64,000 nt of DNA from Halorubellus sp. JP-L1 (GCF_011440375.1 NZ_JAAOIR010000001.1:992001-1056000); one strand, 5' to 3'. Shown: positions 1 through 9,043, numbered from the stretch's first letter. A program made the numbers and translations. The notes: a model not told the origin generated them from the letters alone.

Positions 1-306
1 GGGTCGGGCCTCGCGACGGTGTTCGTCGGGCACACGACCGCGGGCGTCGTCCTCCAGGAGGACGAGCACCGCCTGCGGCGAGACGTCGTCGCGTTCCTCG
101 AGGACGTCGTCGCCGACGAGGGGTGGACGCACGACCGCCTCGACGGGAACGCCGACTCGCACCTCCGCGCGACGCTCCTCGGCGCGAGCGAGACGATCCC
201 CGTCGAGGACGGCGACCTCCAGCTCGGGACGTGGCAGTCCGTGCTGTTCGTCGAGTGCGACGGCCCGCGCAAGCGCGAGTTCGGCGTCCAGTTCGTCGGC
301 GACTGA
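1..306 (+). CDS. YjbQ/UPF0047 family protein, 5' end outside window
   Basis: The reading frame is open from base 1 and stops at 304-306, giving the last 101 residues of a protein whose family is usually about 130-140 residues long. The conserved GHTTAGVV stretch and the C-terminal core (GTWQSVLFVECDGPR) are typical of YjbQ/UPF0047. Some members of this family have been credited with a weak thiamine-phosphate-synthase activity, but the physiological role is not settled. The start codon lies upstream of the window. The family call is firm; the function is not. Confidence 0.85.
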   Translation, partial: GSGLATVFVGHTTAGVVLQEDEHRLRRDVVAFLEDVVADEGWTHDRLDGNADSHLRATLLGASETIPVEDGDLQLGTWQSVLFVECDGPRKREFGVQFVGD

Positions 307-336
307 CCGACTATCGTCGTCTCCGCTCCGACCATT

Positions 337-1053
337 CTAGCGCAGTCCGGCGTACTCGTCGAGCGCGACGTCGGCGATCAGGCCGTCGACGCCGGCGTTC
401 GCGACGACCCGGGCCACCCACGGGCTGTCGAGCGTCCACGCGAACACGTCGAGACCCGCGTCGTGTGCGCGCTCGACGAGGTCGCCCGCGATCGTCGTCC
501 GGTACTGCGGGTGGACGGCACTGCACCCGCAATCGCGCGCGACCGCGACCGGGTCCTCGCGGCGCGTCCACGACAGGTACGCGGTATCGATCTCGGGACC
601 GTCAGTGGCCTCGCTCGCGGCCGCGACCCGCTGGAGGGCGTCGGCGTGGAACGACGATACCCAGACCGCGGCCGTCGGCAGCGTGGCGTCGCGGACGGCG
701 TCGACGGTCGCCGCCGCGACCCCGGGCTCCTTGACGTCGACGTTCACGGCGAGGCCGCGGTCGCTCGCGCACTCGAGGACGGCGTCGAGCGTCGGCACGC
801 CCTCGCCGGAGTCGAGGACGTCCATCGCCGCGAGCGCGCCGGGCGAGTACTCGCTGACCGGTCCGGAGCCGTCGGTGACGCGGTCGACGGTCGCGTCGTG
901 GACGACGACGGGCGTGCCGTCCTCGGCTGCGCGAACGTCGACCTCGACGGCGTTCGCGCCGGCGTCGGCGGCGGACGCGACAGCGCCGAGTGTGTTCTCC
1001 GGGGCTTCGCGAGCGAACCCGCGGTGGGCGACCAGTTGCACGATGCCGTCCAC
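337..1053 (-). CDS. Glycerophosphodiester phosphodiesterase family protein
   Basis: The 238-residue protein opens with VAHRGFAREAPENTLGA, the HRG...PENT signature of GDPD enzymes, followed by VEVDV (metal-binding acidic residues) and VVHDATVDRVTDGSG (the catalytic HD motif). GDPDs hydrolyse glycerophosphodiesters to glycerol-3-phosphate and an alcohol. No ATG lies near the N-terminus. The GTG at 1051-1053 puts the HRG motif 9-11 residues in, as in short GDPDs, so I chose it. There is no signal peptide, which suggests a cytoplasmic enzyme. It lies 29 bases after the SdpI-type gene on the same strand and may be co-transcribed with it. The substrate is not visible from sequence. Confidence 0.85.
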   Translation of the reverse strand: MDGIVQLVAHRGFAREAPENTLGAVASAADAGANAVEVDVRAAEDGTPVVVHDATVDRVTDGSGPVSEYSPGALAAMDVLDSGEGVPTLDAVLECASDRGLAVNVDVKEPGVAAATVDAVRDATLPTAAVWVSSFHADALQRVAAASEATDGPEIDTAYLSWTRREDPVAVARDCGCSAVHPQYRTTIAGDLVERAHDAGLDVFAWTLDSPWVARVVANAGVDGLIADVALDEYAGLR

Positions 1054-1082
1054 GAACTGACCGGAGAAGTACGTTGGGTCGC

Positions 1083-1748
1083 TCAGGGCGACGTCCGCTC
1101 GCCCTCGGGGTGTCGTCGCCGGTAGAGGACGTACGAGTACGCGGACACGGCGACCGCGACGACGACCGCGCTCGCGACGACGACGAGCGTCGCGTACTCT
1201 GGGACCGCGAGCGCGGCCGCGACGGACGCGACGCCGGCGACGACGAACGCGCTCCCGGCGCGGTCGTGCGTGCGCTCCCAGACCACGTCGTCCGAGAGCG
1301 TCCACGGCGTGCGGACGCCGACCGCCCAGTTCCGCTGTACGCGGTGGAGGACGGCGCCGAGGACGACGTAGAGGCCGCCGACGCCGACCGCGACCGCCAC
1401 GTCCATCGGGACGCCGTACCCGAGGTTGAAAGCGAGCACGAGGCCGTGCACGCCGGCGAGGAAGCCGAGCGTCGCGAGGACGAGCGCGTCGTAGACGCCC
1501 GCGAACTCCTCGAAGTTCTCCTTCAGCGGGTCGACCCTCGGGAGGCCCTCGAAGAGCGCGAGGACGACGACCATGAGTGCCGGGACGAACGCGGCGGCGA
1601 ACGCCGGCGACGCGAAGTCGTCCGGCGAGCCACCGGGCCCCCAGTGGATGGCGGTCCGCTCGGGGAGGTCGGGGAGGGCGAGCACGCTCGCTACGGCCGC
1701 GACGGCGACCAGCACCAGGCCACCGACGAGTCGGAATCTCGAACGCAT
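1083..1748 (-). CDS. SdpI/DUF1648-type integral membrane protein
   Basis: This 221-residue protein has about six hydrophobic segments. The N-terminal half carries the DUF1648-like HWGPGGSPD motif after the first segment. The C-terminal half carries NWAVGVRTPWTLSDD followed by WERTH, the core of the SdpI domain. SdpI in Bacillus is an immunity and signalling protein against a cannibalism toxin. The role of haloarchaeal homologues is unknown and no toxin partner is visible here. The ATG at 1746-1748 begins with a basic MRSRFRLV, a normal membrane-protein start. The GDPD gene follows at 29 bases. Confidence 0.8.
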   Translation of the reverse strand: MRSRFRLVGGLVLVAVAAVASVLALPDLPERTAIHWGPGGSPDDFASPAFAAAFVPALMVVVLALFEGLPRVDPLKENFEEFAGVYDALVLATLGFLAGVHGLVLAFNLGYGVPMDVAVAVGVGGLYVVLGAVLHRVQRNWAVGVRTPWTLSDDVVWERTHDRAGSAFVVAGVASVAAALAVPEYATLVVVASAVVVAVAVSAYSYVLYRRRHPEGERTSP

Positions 1749-1932
1749 ACGAGCGACTCGAACGTGACGGACGATAAACCGGTCGTCGCGACTTCACGCG
1801 CTGCAGTCCGTCCTGCCGTAGTCCGGAACACGCTGGCACTCGGTCCTTCGCACCGCGTCGCGGCGCGTGAACTGCTAGCACGCTGCTGCCGGTTGGCGAG
1901 GGTTTAGGGTACCGCCGCCCGACGAATCGGGC

Positions 1933-2994
1933 ATGACCGACTCGTACGCGGACCGGCTCGTCGACGAGGACGCGCTCCGTGCGTTCCTCGACGACGAACT
2001 CGGCGCGGTCGACGCGTTCTCGGTGCGGCGACATCGAGCGGGCCACTCGAACGAGACGCTGTTCGTGACCCGCGGCGACGACGAGTACGTCCTCCGGCGA
2101 CCGCCGGCGGGCGAGACCGCGGAGAAGGCTCACGACGTCCTCCGCGAGTACGGCGTGATGGACGCGCTCCAGGACACGCCCGTGCCACTCCCGGAGACGG
2201 TGCTGGCGTGCGACAACGAGTCCGTGATCGGCGCGGAGTTCTTCCTGATGCGGAAGCTCGACGGCGACGTCGTCAGGGACGAGGAACCCGAGCGGTTCGC
2301 GAGCGCGGGGCACCGCCGTCGGCTCGGCGAGGAGCTCGTGGATTCGCTCGCGGCGATCCACGACGTCGAGCCGGCCGAGGTCGGCCTCGGCGAGTTCGGG
2401 CACCCCGAGGGGTTCGCCGAGCGGCAGGTCGAGCGCTGGAGCCAGCAGCTCATGTGGGCGTTCGACACCACCGCCGACGAGCGCGAGGTCGAGGCGCTGT
2501 ACGACGTGATGGCGTGGCTTCAGGAACACGTACCAGCCGAGCACCCGCACGCGCTCGTCCACGGCGACTACAAACTCGACAACGTCATGTTCGCGCCCGG
2601 GACGCCACCCGAGCTCGTCGGCGTGTTCGACTGGGAGATGTCGACGCTCGGCGACCCGCGAACCGACCTCGGGTGGCTGCTGTCGTTCTGGCGCGACCCG
2701 GACGACGACCCGGCCGTCGCCGAGGCGTTCCTGCCGACGTTCGTCGCCGAACCCGGCTACCCCACGCGCCAGGACCTCGTCGCCCGCTGGGAGGACGCCA
2801 CCGGCTACGCGTACGACCACGACCGCTTCTACCGCGCACTCGCCGTCTACAAACTCGCCGGTCTCGGCGAGATGTTCTACGCCCGCCATCTCCAGGGCGA
2901 CGCCGACGACCCCCTCTACCCGAGGATGCGCGACACCGTCCCCGCACTCGCCGACCGCGCCCAACGCATCATCGACGGCGACGCCCCGCTCTAA
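1933..2994 (+). CDS. Aminoglycoside-phosphotransferase-fold (ACAD10/11-like) kinase
   Basis: The 353-residue protein has the APH/choline-kinase fold: VHGDYKLDNVMF is the catalytic loop (Asp base) and VFDWEMSTLGDP the metal-binding Asp motif. The closest pattern is the phosphotransferase family related to the kinase domains of ACAD10/ACAD11, thought to phosphorylate hydroxyacyl-CoA-type substrates. That substrate assignment is inference. The GGTTTAGGG box about 27 bases before the ATG suits a leaderless transcript. A 24-bp block containing the last codons and part of the stop codon is duplicated just downstream. A more divergent relative lies at 24864-26021. Confidence 0.8.
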   Translation: MTDSYADRLVDEDALRAFLDDELGAVDAFSVRRHRAGHSNETLFVTRGDDEYVLRRPPAGETAEKAHDVLREYGVMDALQDTPVPLPETVLACDNESVIGAEFFLMRKLDGDVVRDEEPERFASAGHRRRLGEELVDSLAAIHDVEPAEVGLGEFGHPEGFAERQVERWSQQLMWAFDTTADEREVEALYDVMAWLQEHVPAEHPHALVHGDYKLDNVMFAPGTPPELVGVFDWEMSTLGDPRTDLGWLLSFWRDPDDDPAVAEAFLPTFVAEPGYPTRQDLVARWEDATGYAYDHDRFYRALAVYKLAGLGEMFYARHLQGDADDPLYPRMRDTVPALADRAQRIIDGDAPL

Positions 2995-3034
2995 TCGCTT
3001 CGACCGACCCCATCGACGGCGACGCCCCGCTCTA
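2970..3034. repeat. 24-bp direct repeat over a stop codon
   Basis: The 24 bases at 2970-2993 recur exactly at 3011-3034, a period of 41. The first copy holds the last coding codons of the upstream kinase gene and the first two bases of its TAA stop. The second lies just downstream of the stop. A small GGCG-A-CGCC inverted motif occurs in each copy. Confidence 0.9.
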
Positions 3035-3170
3035 TGCGGTTTTCGCCCGTCGACGCCCCGACAGAATCAGCCATTTCCACCTTGTATTACCGACCGAGAT
3101 GCGATGAATTCGTCATACTCATGCTCCACAACTAAGTTGCGTGGTAGCATTAGGCAAGACGAGGGGGAGA

Positions 3171-3752
3171 ATGGACGGAATCGCACTCGACGCGGGAGTG
3201 GAACCGATCCTCGCATGGGCGAGGTACTGGGACGCGTTCTGGACGCTGCCGGCGGCGGCGCGAGCGGTGGCGGTCGTGGGGGCGACCGTCGCACTCGCCG
3301 CCGTCCTCGTCGGCCTGTTCCCGGAGTACGGCGCTCGCGGAGCGGCGAAAGCGCGCCGGCACTCCGTGACGACGACGCTCGTCGGCGCGGTCGTCGTCGG
3401 CCTATTCGCCGGCTCCGTGGGCGCGCTCTGGTACGGCGCCGCGCGCAGCGACGTCGTCTCGATGCTCGCCATGCCGGTCCTGTTCGTGCTCGTCGGCGTC
3501 GCCGTCGTCTGGATCGGCATCGGACTCGTCGCGCTCGGCGAGTTCGTCGCCGCCCGCGGCGGCCGCGACGACGCCACCTGGGGGACCCTCGCGATGGCCG
3601 TCATCGTCGCCGCCGGCGCGCTCTACCCGCCGCTGGGCGCGGCCGTGCTCGCACTCGCCGCGCTCCTCGGGTTCGGCGCCGGCATCCGCACCAACCCGTT
3701 CGCGAGCCCGAACACCGACCGCGTCGTCCCACCGGACCGGAAGACGCCCTGA
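3171..3752 (+). CDS. Haloarchaeal integral membrane protein of unknown function
   Basis: The 193-residue protein has five hydrophobic segments (about residues 23-47, 60-82, 90-113, 129-145 and 147-167) and a polar tail ending DRVVPPDRKTP. I recognise no enzymatic motif. An in-frame GTG 30 bases upstream exists, but the ATG at 3171 follows a GAGGGGGAG purine run that can pair with 16S rRNA, so it is preferred. It sits alone between the kinase and photolyase genes, all on the plus strand. Function unknown. Confidence 0.7.
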   Translation: MDGIALDAGVEPILAWARYWDAFWTLPAAARAVAVVGATVALAAVLVGLFPEYGARGAAKARRHSVTTTLVGAVVVGLFAGSVGALWYGAARSDVVSMLAMPVLFVLVGVAVVWIGIGLVALGEFVAARGGRDDATWGTLAMAVIVAAGALYPPLGAAVLALAALLGFGAGIRTNPFASPNTDRVVPPDRKTP

Positions 3753-3873
3753 CACACCGCGGGATCGACGTGGCCACGAACCAGACGCATCGCCGTCCCG
3801 CAGACTGGTACCGCGAGTCACACCCAACGCGTGTGGCATCACCCTAAGGGAGGTCCGGGTCCTCTGGAGCCGT

Positions 3874-5337
3874 ATGCAACTGCACTGGCACCGGGACGAC
3901 CTCCGGTGTAGCGACAGCGTCGCGCTGTCCGCGGCCGCGACCAGCGCCGACGACCGCGGGCGAGTCCTGCCGGTGTTCGTCTTCGACGACGCCGTCCTCG
4001 AGCACGCCTCGCCGAACCGCGTCGCGTTCATGCGCGAGGCCGTCGCGGCGCTCCGCGCAGACTACCGCGCTCGCGGCAGCGACCTCGTCGTCCGCCGCGG
4101 CGACCCCCGCGACGTCCTGCCCGCGCTCGCCGACGCCGTCGGCGCCGACCGCGTCGTCTGGAACCGCGGCCACTCCGGGCTCGCCCGCGAGCGCGACGCC
4201 GCCGTCCGCGACGCGCTCGACGACGCCGACGTCGCGCACGCCGACTTCGAGGACGCGATCCTGCACGAACCCGGCTCCATCACGACGAACGACGGCACGC
4301 CCTACCAGGTGTACACGTACTTCTGGAAGAAGTGGCGCGATCGCGAGAAGGACGCCCCATACGACCCCCCCAACCCGGACGCGCTCTGGTCGCCCGACGA
4401 CGTCGACGTCGATCCGGTCGACGCTGGCGCGAGCGACGCGGATGCAATCGATCCCGGCGACGTCCCGTCGCAGGCCGACCTCGGGTTCGACGAGCCGACC
4501 GCGAATCTCCCCGCGGCCGGCACCGACGCCGCCCGCGACCGCCTTACGTCGTTCCTCGAGTCCGACGTCTACGACTACGCCGACCTACGGGACTACCCCG
4601 CCGCGGACTGCACGAGCCACCTCTCCGTCGACCTGAAGTGGGGCACCATCGGCATCCGCGAGGTCCACGACGAGGTCGTCGCCGCGCGCGACTTCGCCGA
4701 CACCGAAGCCGACTACGAGAGCGTCGAGGAGTACAGGAGCCAGCTCGCGTGGCGCGAGTTCTACGCGCACGTCCTCCACTACAACCCCGAAGTCGTCGTC
4801 GAGAACTACAAGGACTACGCGCACGAGATCGCGTGGCGCGACGACCCCGACGAGCTCGCGGCCTGGAAGCGCGGCGAGACCGGGTACCCGGTCGTCGACG
4901 CCGGCATGCGCCAGCTACGCGAGGAGGGGTTCGTCCACAATCGCGTGCGGATGATCGTCGCGTCGTTCCTCACGAAGGACCTCCAGGTCGACTGGCGCGA
5001 GGGCTACGCGCACTACCGCGAGCACCTCGTCGACCACGACACCGCGAACGACGCCGGCGGCTGGCAGTGGGCGGCGAGCACGGGCACCGACGCACAGCCG
5101 TACTTCCGGATCTTCAACCCGACGACGCAGGGCGAGGACTACGACCCCGACGCCGAGTATATCCGGACGTACGTGCCCGAGCTCCGGGACGCCGACGCGG
5201 CCGCGATCCACGACTGGCCGGAGCTCTCGCCGAGCGAGCGCCAGCGGCAAGCGCCCGGGTATCCCGCACCGATCGTCGACCACGGCGAGCGCCGCGAGTC
5301 GGCGCTCGCGATGTACGAGGCCGCCCGCGGCGACTGA
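3874..5337 (+). CDS. phr: Deoxyribodipyrimidine photolyase (class I type)
   Basis: The 487-residue protein is full length for the photolyase/cryptochrome family. It begins LHWHRDDLRCSDS, the start of the Rossmann-like antenna domain (residues 1-130). The C-terminal FAD-binding half contains YRSQLAWREFYAH, the turn GYPVVDAGMRQL, and QWAASTGTDAQPYFRIFNP, which lines the FAD and substrate pocket. It repairs UV-induced cyclobutane pyrimidine dimers using blue light, matching the Phr-type enzyme that sun-exposed haloarchaea rely on. A cryptochrome role cannot be excluded from sequence alone. A CCTAAGG box about 30 bases before the ATG suggests a leaderless transcript. Confidence 0.95.
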   Translation: MQLHWHRDDLRCSDSVALSAAATSADDRGRVLPVFVFDDAVLEHASPNRVAFMREAVAALRADYRARGSDLVVRRGDPRDVLPALADAVGADRVVWNRGHSGLARERDAAVRDALDDADVAHADFEDAILHEPGSITTNDGTPYQVYTYFWKKWRDREKDAPYDPPNPDALWSPDDVDVDPVDAGASDADAIDPGDVPSQADLGFDEPTANLPAAGTDAARDRLTSFLESDVYDYADLRDYPAADCTSHLSVDLKWGTIGIREVHDEVVAARDFADTEADYESVEEYRSQLAWREFYAHVLHYNPEVVVENYKDYAHEIAWRDDPDELAAWKRGETGYPVVDAGMRQLREEGFVHNRVRMIVASFLTKDLQVDWREGYAHYREHLVDHDTANDAGGWQWAASTGTDAQPYFRIFNPTTQGEDYDPDAEYIRTYVPELRDADAAAIHDWPELSPSERQRQAPGYPAPIVDHGERRESALAMYEAARGD

Positions 5338-5530
5338 CCGCCATCGCCGCGACGACCCTCCACCTTCGTCCGCGACAGCGTCCGGGTTCGCTCGCGGCGA
5401 GCGATCTGCGATGGACTCGCTCGTCGAAGACGTAACGACTACCCGTCAGGATGCGGCAATATTTTCGACTCTTTCCCGTAACCCAGTTTTCGGACCGAAT
5501 TCGTTATATAGAACGAGTTATAGTCAGGGA

Positions 5531-5540
5531 ATTATTAAAT
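5531..5540 (+). promoter_or_regulatory. TATA-like box of the UbiA gene in an AT-rich patch
   Basis: ATTATTAAAT lies 24-33 bases before the ATG at 5564, the spacing of a leaderless haloarchaeal promoter. The preceding 60 bases (about 5460-5540) are unusually AT-rich for this genome and hold two similar boxes (TTATATAG and GTTATAG). Confidence 0.65.
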
Positions 5541-5563
5541 AGTCAACGGCCATCATCTACGGT

Positions 5564-6451
5564 ATGTCATCTGCCCGCGAGCGTGTCCAGCAGGTTGGCC
5601 CGACCCTCGATCTCCCGACGGTCGAATCCGTCGGTCGCGCGCTCGTCCACGCCTCGGTCGTGGACGCGGCCGTCGGCGCGGCGAAGGTACTCACCGTCGT
5701 TCTCCTCCTGGAAATCCCGCTCACGCCCGCCGTCGCCGTCGGCGGACTCTCGACGTTCGCGATCTACGCCTCGAACAAGCTCGTCGACGACGAGGACGCC
5801 GTCAACGCTCCCGAACGCGCGCAGTTCGTGGCTCGCTACCGGCGAGAGCTGACCGTCGCGACCGCCGGCGCCGTCGCGCTCGCGCTCGCGCTCTCCGCGA
5901 CCGCCGGCCCGCTGGCGTTCGCGCTCACCGCGCTCCCCGGCGTCGCCGCCGTCGCGTACAGCGTCGACCTCCCGCTCGTAGAGCGCCGCCTCAAGGACGT
6001 CCTCGGCGTCAGCACGCTCCTCGTCGCCGGCTCGTGGGCGCTCCCCGTCGTCGCCCTCCCCGTCGTCTGGGTCGACGCCACGTTCACCGCCACCGCCGGC
6101 ATCACCTTCGCGTTCTACCTCGCCCAGACCGCGGTCGCGTTCGAGGTGCGGAACGTCCGCGACGTCGCCGGCGACCGCGCCGAGGGCGTCGACACCGTCC
6201 CCGTCGTCTTCGGCGTCCCCACCACGCGCCGGCTCCTCTACGCCGTCGACGTCGCCGCCATCGGGCTCTACGCCGCCGGGACCGCCGCCGGCGTCCTCCC
6301 CGTCGCCGTCGGCGCCGTCTTCGCGTTCGCGACCGTCGTCTCCATCGGCGTCACCGCGAGCGTCGACCGCGGTTACGACGACGCCCGCATCTGCCTGCTC
6401 CGGGACGCGAACTACGGGCTCGTCCTCCTCGTCGTCGCACTCGCCGGCTGA
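5564..6451 (+). CDS. UbiA-family prenyltransferase
   Basis: The 295-residue protein has eight or nine membrane segments and both Asp-rich motifs of the UbiA superfamily: SNKLVDDED near residues 70-78 and VRDVAGDRAEGVD near residues 195-208, followed by TVPVVFG. These bind the Mg-diphosphate of the prenyl donor. In haloarchaea UbiA enzymes make archaeol precursors (geranylgeranylglyceryl phosphate derivatives), menaquinone, or act in carotenoid and bacterioruberin synthesis. The substrate cannot be fixed here. The first motif has NK where ND is usual. The gene stands alone with a strong-looking AT-rich promoter. Confidence 0.85.
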   Translation: MSSARERVQQVGPTLDLPTVESVGRALVHASVVDAAVGAAKVLTVVLLLEIPLTPAVAVGGLSTFAIYASNKLVDDEDAVNAPERAQFVARYRRELTVATAGAVALALALSATAGPLAFALTALPGVAAVAYSVDLPLVERRLKDVLGVSTLLVAGSWALPVVALPVVWVDATFTATAGITFAFYLAQTAVAFEVRNVRDVAGDRAEGVDTVPVVFGVPTTRRLLYAVDVAAIGLYAAGTAAGVLPVAVGAVFAFATVVSIGVTASVDRGYDDARICLLRDANYGLVLLVVALAG

Positions 6452-6617
6452 CGCGATCGTCTGGCGCAGCGCGAGCGACGAGCGTCGCGATCGAGGGTCG
6501 GCCATGAGCGAGTGGTACTTCGCCCGTATCGCCCGCCGTTGCGGGCCACATGTTATCATACGCCGACTAAACCGTTAAGTGGCTTACGCGAGTTGGTGAG
6601 ACCGTAGGTGAGATTTC

Positions 6618-7229
6618 ATGTCTGAACACTCCAACCCCGAACTGCCGCCGCTCCCGTACGACTACGACGCGCTCGAGCCGTCGATCAGCGAACAGGTCCT
6701 CACGTGGCATCACGACACCCACCACCAGGGCTACGTGAACGGCCTCGAAGCCGCCGAGGAGACGCTCGCGGAGAACCGCTCCTCCGGCGACTACGGCTCC
6801 ACCGCTGGCGCGCTCGGGAACGTCACCCACAACGGCAGTGGACACTACCTCCACACGCTGTTCTGGGAGAACATGGACCCGAACGGTGGCGGCGAGCCCG
6901 AGGGCGAGCTCCGCGACCGCATCGAGGACGACTTCGGCTCCTACGAGGGCTGGAAGGGCGAGTTCGAGGCCGCAGCCGGCGCCGCCGGCGGCTGGGCGCT
7001 CCTCGTCTACGACCCCGTCGCCAAGCAGCTCCGCAACGTCAAGGTCGACAAGCACGACCAGGGCGCGCTCTGGGGCAGCCACCCCATCCTCGCGTGCGAC
7101 GTCTGGGAGCACTCGTACTACTACGACTACGGCCCGGACCGCGGCAGCTTCGTCGACGGATTCTTCGACGTGATCGACTGGGACAACGTCGCCGAGCAGT
7201 ACCAGAAGACGGTCGGCAAGCACGAGTAA
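6618..7229 (+). CDS. sod: Superoxide dismutase (Mn/Fe family)
   Basis: The 203-residue protein is full length for the Mn/Fe-SOD family. The metal ligands are visible in order: the first His of HHDTHHQGYVNGLE, the His of GHYLHTLFWENM, and the Asp and His of CDVWEHSYYYDYG. It converts superoxide to hydrogen peroxide and oxygen in the cytoplasm. Haloarchaeal members are generally Mn enzymes. There is no signal peptide. An AT-rich stretch with TAAACCGTTAAG lies 30-50 bases upstream and is the likely promoter. Confidence 0.97.
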   Translation: MSEHSNPELPPLPYDYDALEPSISEQVLTWHHDTHHQGYVNGLEAAEETLAENRSSGDYGSTAGALGNVTHNGSGHYLHTLFWENMDPNGGGEPEGELRDRIEDDFGSYEGWKGEFEAAAGAAGGWALLVYDPVAKQLRNVKVDKHDQGALWGSHPILACDVWEHSYYYDYGPDRGSFVDGFFDVIDWDNVAEQYQKTVGKHE

Positions 7230-7334
7230 GTCGCGTCCCACTCGCGCACGTCGAACAAACCACCGCACTTTCTTCGCGCTCGACCGCGCACCCAGACCAG
7301 TCCGTTTACACCGGCAGTCACCATAGCTGGGGGT

Positions 7335-7607
7335 ATGCCAGTCCCGAAGGACGAGTTCGACCAACTCCTGCCGTGCGACTTCTCGACGCCCGAAGAACTG
7401 CTGGAGCCGAACGAGATGTACACCGTGTACGAGATTGCGCGCCTCATGCAGGGCCTCGAGCCCGACGCCGCCATCGAGGAGGCCACCGAGGCGGTGCTGC
7501 TCGACTGGGCGATCCCGTGGGTCGTCCACCACGGCGACGACCTCGTCATCGCGGACCCGCGCAGCGACGACGAACCCGGGTACTACGGCGTGAAGACCAC
7601 CGAATGA
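7335..7607 (+). CDS. Small haloarchaeal protein of unknown function
   Basis: This 90-residue acidic protein has no membrane segment or catalytic motif I recognise. I recall similar small proteins annotated as DUF5827 in haloarchaea, but could not check. Its stop codon overlaps the start of the next gene (ATGA at 7604-7607), so the two are almost certainly translated together, and a shared function with the downstream P-loop protein is the best available clue. Confidence 0.75.
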   Translation: MPVPKDEFDQLLPCDFSTPEELLEPNEMYTVYEIARLMQGLEPDAAIEEATEAVLLDWAIPWVVHHGDDLVIADPRSDDEPGYYGVKTTE

Positions 7608-8419
7608 GGCTGCTGGTCGCTGGCGGCGACCGCGTCGACGCGGGGAAGACGACGTTCAGCACGGGCTTGCTCGCGTACGCCGACGCGGTCGGGTTCAAGC
7701 CGCGGGCGGGGAACGACTACTGGTTCGACCACGACGACTACGAGCGCGCCGTCGACGACGGTCGCCTGTACGGGAAGGACGCGAAGCGGCTCGCGGCCGC
7801 GAGCGCGAGCGACGTGGCCCCGGAGGCGATCAACCCGCTGCATCGGCTCTGGCGGCCGAGTCACGGAACGGGAAGCGGCCTCGTCGGTGCGGGTCACCGC
7901 GAGTTCGTCCTCGACCGCGTCACCGTCGACGGCGCGGACGAGTACGTCGTGCACGCCGACGCGGACGTCCCGCCCTCGGCGCGCGAGCGCCTGCCGCTCG
8001 CGGACGCAACCGTCGTCGACTCTCTGCCCGCGTTCAACGACGTCATGCGCGACCTGCACGCCGACGCCCTGTCGAGCGTCGCGGGCAGCGTCCGCGAGTG
8101 CGAGCGCGTCGTCGTCGAGTCCTACGGCGACGTCGCCGTGCCGCTCGCGGACGTCGCGTTCGACGCCGTCGCGGTCGTCGACCCGGGACGTGCCCGCGTC
8201 TACGACGGCGACCGCTACCTGAAAGCGCGGTCGGTCGTCGGCGGGACCGCTCGCGAAGGACGACTCGAGGAGACCACCGGCGACGTCCTCGAACACTGCG
8301 ACCCGCAGGCGACCGTCTCGCTGCCCGCGCTCGCGAGCGACGACCGCGCCGATCCCGAAGCCGTCGCCGACGCGTACGAGCTCGCGTACGACGCCCTCGT
8401 CTCCATCGCACTCGCCTGA
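7604..8419 (+). CDS. P-loop ATPase-like protein
   Basis: The 271-residue protein begins MRLLVAGGDRVDAGKTTFS; GGDRVDAGKTT is a Walker A loop at residues 7-17. A plausible second acidic strand is VVVESYGDVAV, near residue 167. The overall pattern resembles P-loop NTPases with a deviant Walker motif, though I cannot assign it to a named family. The ATGA overlap with the preceding small gene indicates translational coupling. No membrane segment is present. The substrate or partner is unknown. Confidence 0.75.
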   Translation: MRLLVAGGDRVDAGKTTFSTGLLAYADAVGFKPRAGNDYWFDHDDYERAVDDGRLYGKDAKRLAAASASDVAPEAINPLHRLWRPSHGTGSGLVGAGHREFVLDRVTVDGADEYVVHADADVPPSARERLPLADATVVDSLPAFNDVMRDLHADALSSVAGSVRECERVVVESYGDVAVPLADVAFDAVAVVDPGRARVYDGDRYLKARSVVGGTAREGRLEETTGDVLEHCDPQATVSLPALASDDRADPEAVADAYELAYDALVSIALA

Positions 8420-8458
8420 AACCGATCGCAACGCGGTCGACGCAACCGCAACGAGCCC

Positions 8459-9043
8459 TCAGAACCCGCCTGCCGAGCGCGCCGCCGAGAGCGCCGCCTC
8501 GACGTGCCGGTAGGGCTGGTCGGTGACCGAGGGCCCGTGGCCGGTGTGCATCGCTTCGAGGTCGTCGTCGAGGACGTCGACCATGCGCTCGATGCTGTCG
8601 ACGAGCACCGGATGATTGCCTTCCTCGAGGTCCGTTCGGCCGAACGAGCCGCCCTGAAAGACGAGGTCGCCCGCGAACAGCACTCCGGCGTCGGGACTGT
8701 GGAAGCAGAGGTGGTCGTCCTTGTGTCCGGGCGTGTGGTACGCGACGTACTCGTCGTCCCCGAGCTGCACGCGCTCCTCGTCGGCGATCGCGCGGTCGAC
8801 GCCCGGCTGGTCCGTATCGTACCCCCAGACGTCCACGTCGAACGCGTCCACGACATCGGGGAGGTTCCCGACGTGATCGCGGTGCGTGTGCGTCAACACG
8901 AGCGCGTCGATGCCGCCCGCCTCCGCGACGCGTTCCACGACGTCGAAGTTCGCGCCCGCGTCGACGAGCACGTCCCGCTCGCCGGCGACGTGGAACGCGT
9001 TGCTCGTGAACGCACGGACGCCCTGCGCGAGATTCGAGATCAT
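8459..9043 (-). CDS. Metallo-beta-lactamase-fold hydrolase
   Basis: The 194-residue protein carries the THTHRDH (HxHxDH) metal motif, HTPGHKDDHLCF with the next His ligand, and FAGDLVF with the bridging Asp. These mark a two-metal MBL-fold hydrolase of the glyoxalase-II-like group. The ATG at 9041-9043 gives MISNLAQGVRAFTSN, a usual N-terminus for the group. Likely activities are thioester or similar hydrolysis in the cytoplasm, but nothing here fixes the substrate. It precedes no obvious partner; the cupin gene lies 113 bases upstream on the same strand. Confidence 0.88.
   Translation of the reverse strand: MISNLAQGVRAFTSNAFHVAGERDVLVDAGANFDVVERVAEAGGIDALVLTHTHRDHVGNLPDVVDAFDVDVWGYDTDQPGVDRAIADEERVQLGDDEYVAYHTPGHKDDHLCFHSPDAGVLFAGDLVFQGGSFGRTDLEEGNHPVLVDSIERMVDVLDDDLEAMHTGHGPSVTDQPYRHVEAALSAARSAGGF

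Noticed and set aside
337-2964. Very long open frame on the minus strand
   Set aside because: Only its last part (337-1053) is a protein. The rest overlaps the SdpI and kinase genes on other frames and is a GC-skew artefact with Arg-rich sequence.
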